This document shows positions 62,423-64,000 of a DNA stretch of 64,000 bases, piece by piece. How positions within the stretch are numbered: the stretch's first letter is position 1; each line of letters opens with the position of its first letter. The notes under the pieces were generated by a model, which saw nothing but the letters and a program-made list of their open reading frames with translations, was not told the origin of the DNA and did no database searches. The position numbers and the translations under genes were made by a program. The DNA comes from G965195345 sp965277625 (lineage in GTDB: Bacteria; Pseudomonadota; Gammaproteobacteria; CAKMZV01), in the NCBI GenBank assembly GCA_965277625.1, contig OZ255827.1:310001-374000 (forward strand), given 5' to 3'.

Positions 62423-63268
62423 TTAAGCGATGTCCTTAGGATGATAGGGCACGCTGATGATTTCATCAGAAATCAAAACGTCTGCTGTCACTTCATAAGC
62501 TGATAGCCGACCTTTCCAAGCACAACCCGTATCAAGTGGGGTCACATTCGGCGTGGTTATTGGCTGATCGGCCAATGCCGACCAATGCCCAAAAACCACA
62601 CGGCGGCTTTGCGCTATATCGGCATTTATCCCCGTAAACCAAGGTCGGATGGTATTTGGTGCTTCATTAGGAATGCCTTTGAAGGCAAAATCCATGACGT
62701 TTTCAGCATTAACATAGCGCATCCTGGTCCACAGATTCACCAATAACCGCGCGCGCGCAAAACTGCTATGGTCATCGTGCCAAACTAAAGGCGTATTCCC
62801 CATCAATTGATCCAATAGAAACGCTTTCAGCCAAGCATTGTCTGCAAATCGCTGGCATAGCCATTGGTGGCGTTCTGTCAGTGTTGCAAGAGGCCAATTG
62901 GGCAAACCCGCGTGAACCAATATCAGTGGATCGACTTGATCGCAAATCAAGAAAGGGCGTTGTGCCAACCAACTCATCAAGTCATCACAATGAGGCGACT
63001 GCAACACAGATCCAAAAGCATCTTTATCATGGTATCGCTCGTGTCCATGATAAACGGCCAATAAATACAGATCATGATTGCCAAGAACGGACTGGCAACG
63101 GCCACCAAGGCCTTGGGCAAAAGTTAAAACCTCAAGCGAGTATCGCCCTCTATTGACCAAGTCACCAGTAAACCAAAGTGTATCACTGTCGCTATAGCCC
63201 AATTTCTCTAACAAGCGCATCAAGCTGTGGAAGCAACCGTGTACATCGCCAATAATATATTTAGCCAT
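62423..63268 (-). CDS. apaH: Diadenosine tetraphosphatase ApaH
   Basis: 281-aa calcineurin-like phosphatase that splits Ap4A into two ADP. The metal-binding motifs are IIGDVHGCFHSL, FTGDLVNRG, LGNHDLYLL, VHAGLPNW and FGHWSAL. ATG 63268 matches the family start MAxYIIGDVHG; the in-frame start at 63310 would overlap rsmA more. The first bases overlap the rsmA stop by 8 bp. apaG, which normally lies between them, is missing. Confidence 0.94.
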   Translation of the reverse strand: MAKYIIGDVHGCFHSLMRLLEKLGYSDSDTLWFTGDLVNRGRYSLEVLTFAQGLGGRCQSVLGNHDLYLLAVYHGHERYHDKDAFGSVLQSPHCDDLMSWLAQRPFLICDQVDPLILVHAGLPNWPLATLTERHQWLCQRFADNAWLKAFLLDQLMGNTPLVWHDDHSSFARARLLVNLWTRMRYVNAENVMDFAFKGIPNEAPNTIRPWFTGINADIAQSRRVVFGHWSALADQPITTPNVTPLDTGCAWKGRLSAYEVTADVLISDEIISVPYHPKDIA

Positions 63269-64000
63269 GGGGTGATTTGAGTCGTTGTATTGCCTCAGGT
63301 GTGAGGGCATTTAAAATGGCGATGATATTATCCACAGAGAGATTCTCAGCGCGTGATTTTGGATCGATGTTTAAATGTATGAGTGCTTGTTTGTCAATTA
63401 TTTTACTTAAGTTGTTTGAAAGCGTTTTTCGTTTATGGGCAAATGCCAGTTTAACCAGGGCGCGGTAAGCGTCTAACTGTTGCGCATTGATGGCAAGTTG
63501 TTTTCTTGGTGTTAATCGAATCACGGACGAGGTCACTTTGGGTGCAGGGTTAAAGGCGTCTGGTGGAATGTCGAAAAGGTGTTCGCAATGGCAAAACAAC
63601 TGCACGATCAAAGTGAGTCTGCTACGGCATTTTCCACGTTTGGCGCAGAGGCTTTGCGCCACCTCTTTTTGGAACATCAAATGCATATCTGTAACGACGT
63701 TCCACGCTTCAATAAAGCGCAGGATTAAAGGCGAGGAGATGTGATAGGGCAAATTGCCGACAATGCGGTATGGTTTGGCTGGGTGCGTTTTATAAGCATA
63801 AGTCAGGGCATCGGTATGGTGTAAATGAAAATGGGCGGCATGACCGAAATTATGCTGTAACAGAGGAATCAGGCGATCATCAATTTCTAAGGCTGAATAA
63901 TGGGCGCATTGATCGACTAATTGCTCAGTTAGAGCGCCTTCTCCTGGGCCAATTTCAACAAAATGATCACTTTTTTGAGGATTGATGGCATGGCAAATGT
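63261..64000 (-). CDS. rsmA: 16S rRNA dimethyladenosine transferase, 5' end outside window
   Basis: Partial KsgA, which dimethylates the adjacent adenosines near the 3' end of 16S rRNA. The minus-strand frame is open to the window edge. It shows SAM motif VEIGPGEGALTEQLV, catalytic GNLPYHISSPLI, MLQKEVA-type MFQKEVAQSL, PPDAFNPAPKVTSSVIRL and a C-terminal ending DPKSRAENLS. The N-terminal QNFL segment lies beyond 64000. Only a TTG/ATG inside the frame would begin a shorter product, which would lack the SAM site, so the real start is off the window. Confidence 0.95.
   Translation of the reverse strand, partial: ICHAINPQKSDHFVEIGPGEGALTEQLVDQCAHYSALEIDDRLIPLLQHNFGHAAHFHLHHTDALTYAYKTHPAKPYRIVGNLPYHISSPLILRFIEAWNVVTDMHLMFQKEVAQSLCAKRGKCRSRLTLIVQLFCHCEHLFDIPPDAFNPAPKVTSSVIRLTPRKQLAINAQQLDAYRALVKLAFAHKRKTLSNNLSKIIDKQALIHLNIDPKSRAENLSVDNIIAILNALTPEAIQRLKSPHG

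Noticed and set aside
1..64000. Insertion sequences or prophage genes
   Set aside because: No transposase, integrase, resolvase or phage structural frames were seen on either strand.

Overview
The window is a contiguous piece of a gammaproteobacterial chromosome of moderate G+C. Housekeeping genes and their order point there: yibN-like/grxC/secB, trxA followed by rho, rplU-rpmA-obgE, rsmA-apaH, plus epmA, uup, sdhE and pdxB. GT9 LPS glycosyltransferases, an O-antigen ligase and gmhB show a heptose-containing LPS. Many usual partners are absent from the window (no isc operon at iscA, no gpsA after secB, no recR after dnaX, no apaG), so local order is rearranged. A DddP-type gene suggests a marine or brackish organism; that is inference.

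Layout. 1-3.8 kb: rpoD (5' cut), iscA, rhodanese, grxC, secB. 4.1-18.7 kb: one 14.5-kb gene for a lipoprotein of about 4846 aa, with about 40 Ig/cadherin-like repeats, a buried C-type-lectin-like domain, a two-Cys module and a C-terminal seven-unit FG-GAP propeller, closed by a strong terminator. 18.7-19.3 kb: a gene-free stretch with a 21-bp direct repeat, then tRNA-Thr(UGU). 19.4-21.8 kb: sdhE and modABC. 22.1-25.5 kb: LPS genes. 25.8-28.8 kb: HIT protein and polA. 28.9-32.4 kb: prpBCD (methylcitrate cycle). 32.4-34.6 kb: cytochrome c, pdxB, grxD. 34.9-39.2 kb: a second, shorter lipoprotein (1458 aa) with the same architecture. 39.3-44.9 kb: uup, epmA, a TorF-like protein, uppP and two GNATs.

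45.0-52.6 kb is the accessory catabolic region. A MetF-like protein and an SDR come first. Then a clear promoter (TTGACT, 17 bp, TTTAAT) heads a compact six-gene run: a 2-oxoglutarate/Fe(II) oxygenase-like protein, an NAD-dependent epimerase, a fumarylacetoacetate-hydrolase-family enzyme resembling 2,4-diketo-3-deoxy-sugar-acid hydrolases, two SDR dehydrogenases, and a DddP-type DMSP lyase with every metal and catalytic residue in place. I know of no described pathway with this gene set. It and the giant lipoprotein pair are the two best candidates for undescribed biology here.

52.7-64 kb returns to core genes: rplU, rpmA, obgE, proB, a DUF2909 protein, SURF1, gmhB, dnaX, trxA, rho, ctaA, apaH and partial rsmA. 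SURF1 and ctaA imply an aa3-type cytochrome oxidase encoded elsewhere. PrpBCD could process propionyl-CoA made from acrylate, the DddP product, but the two loci are separate and this link is hypothetical.
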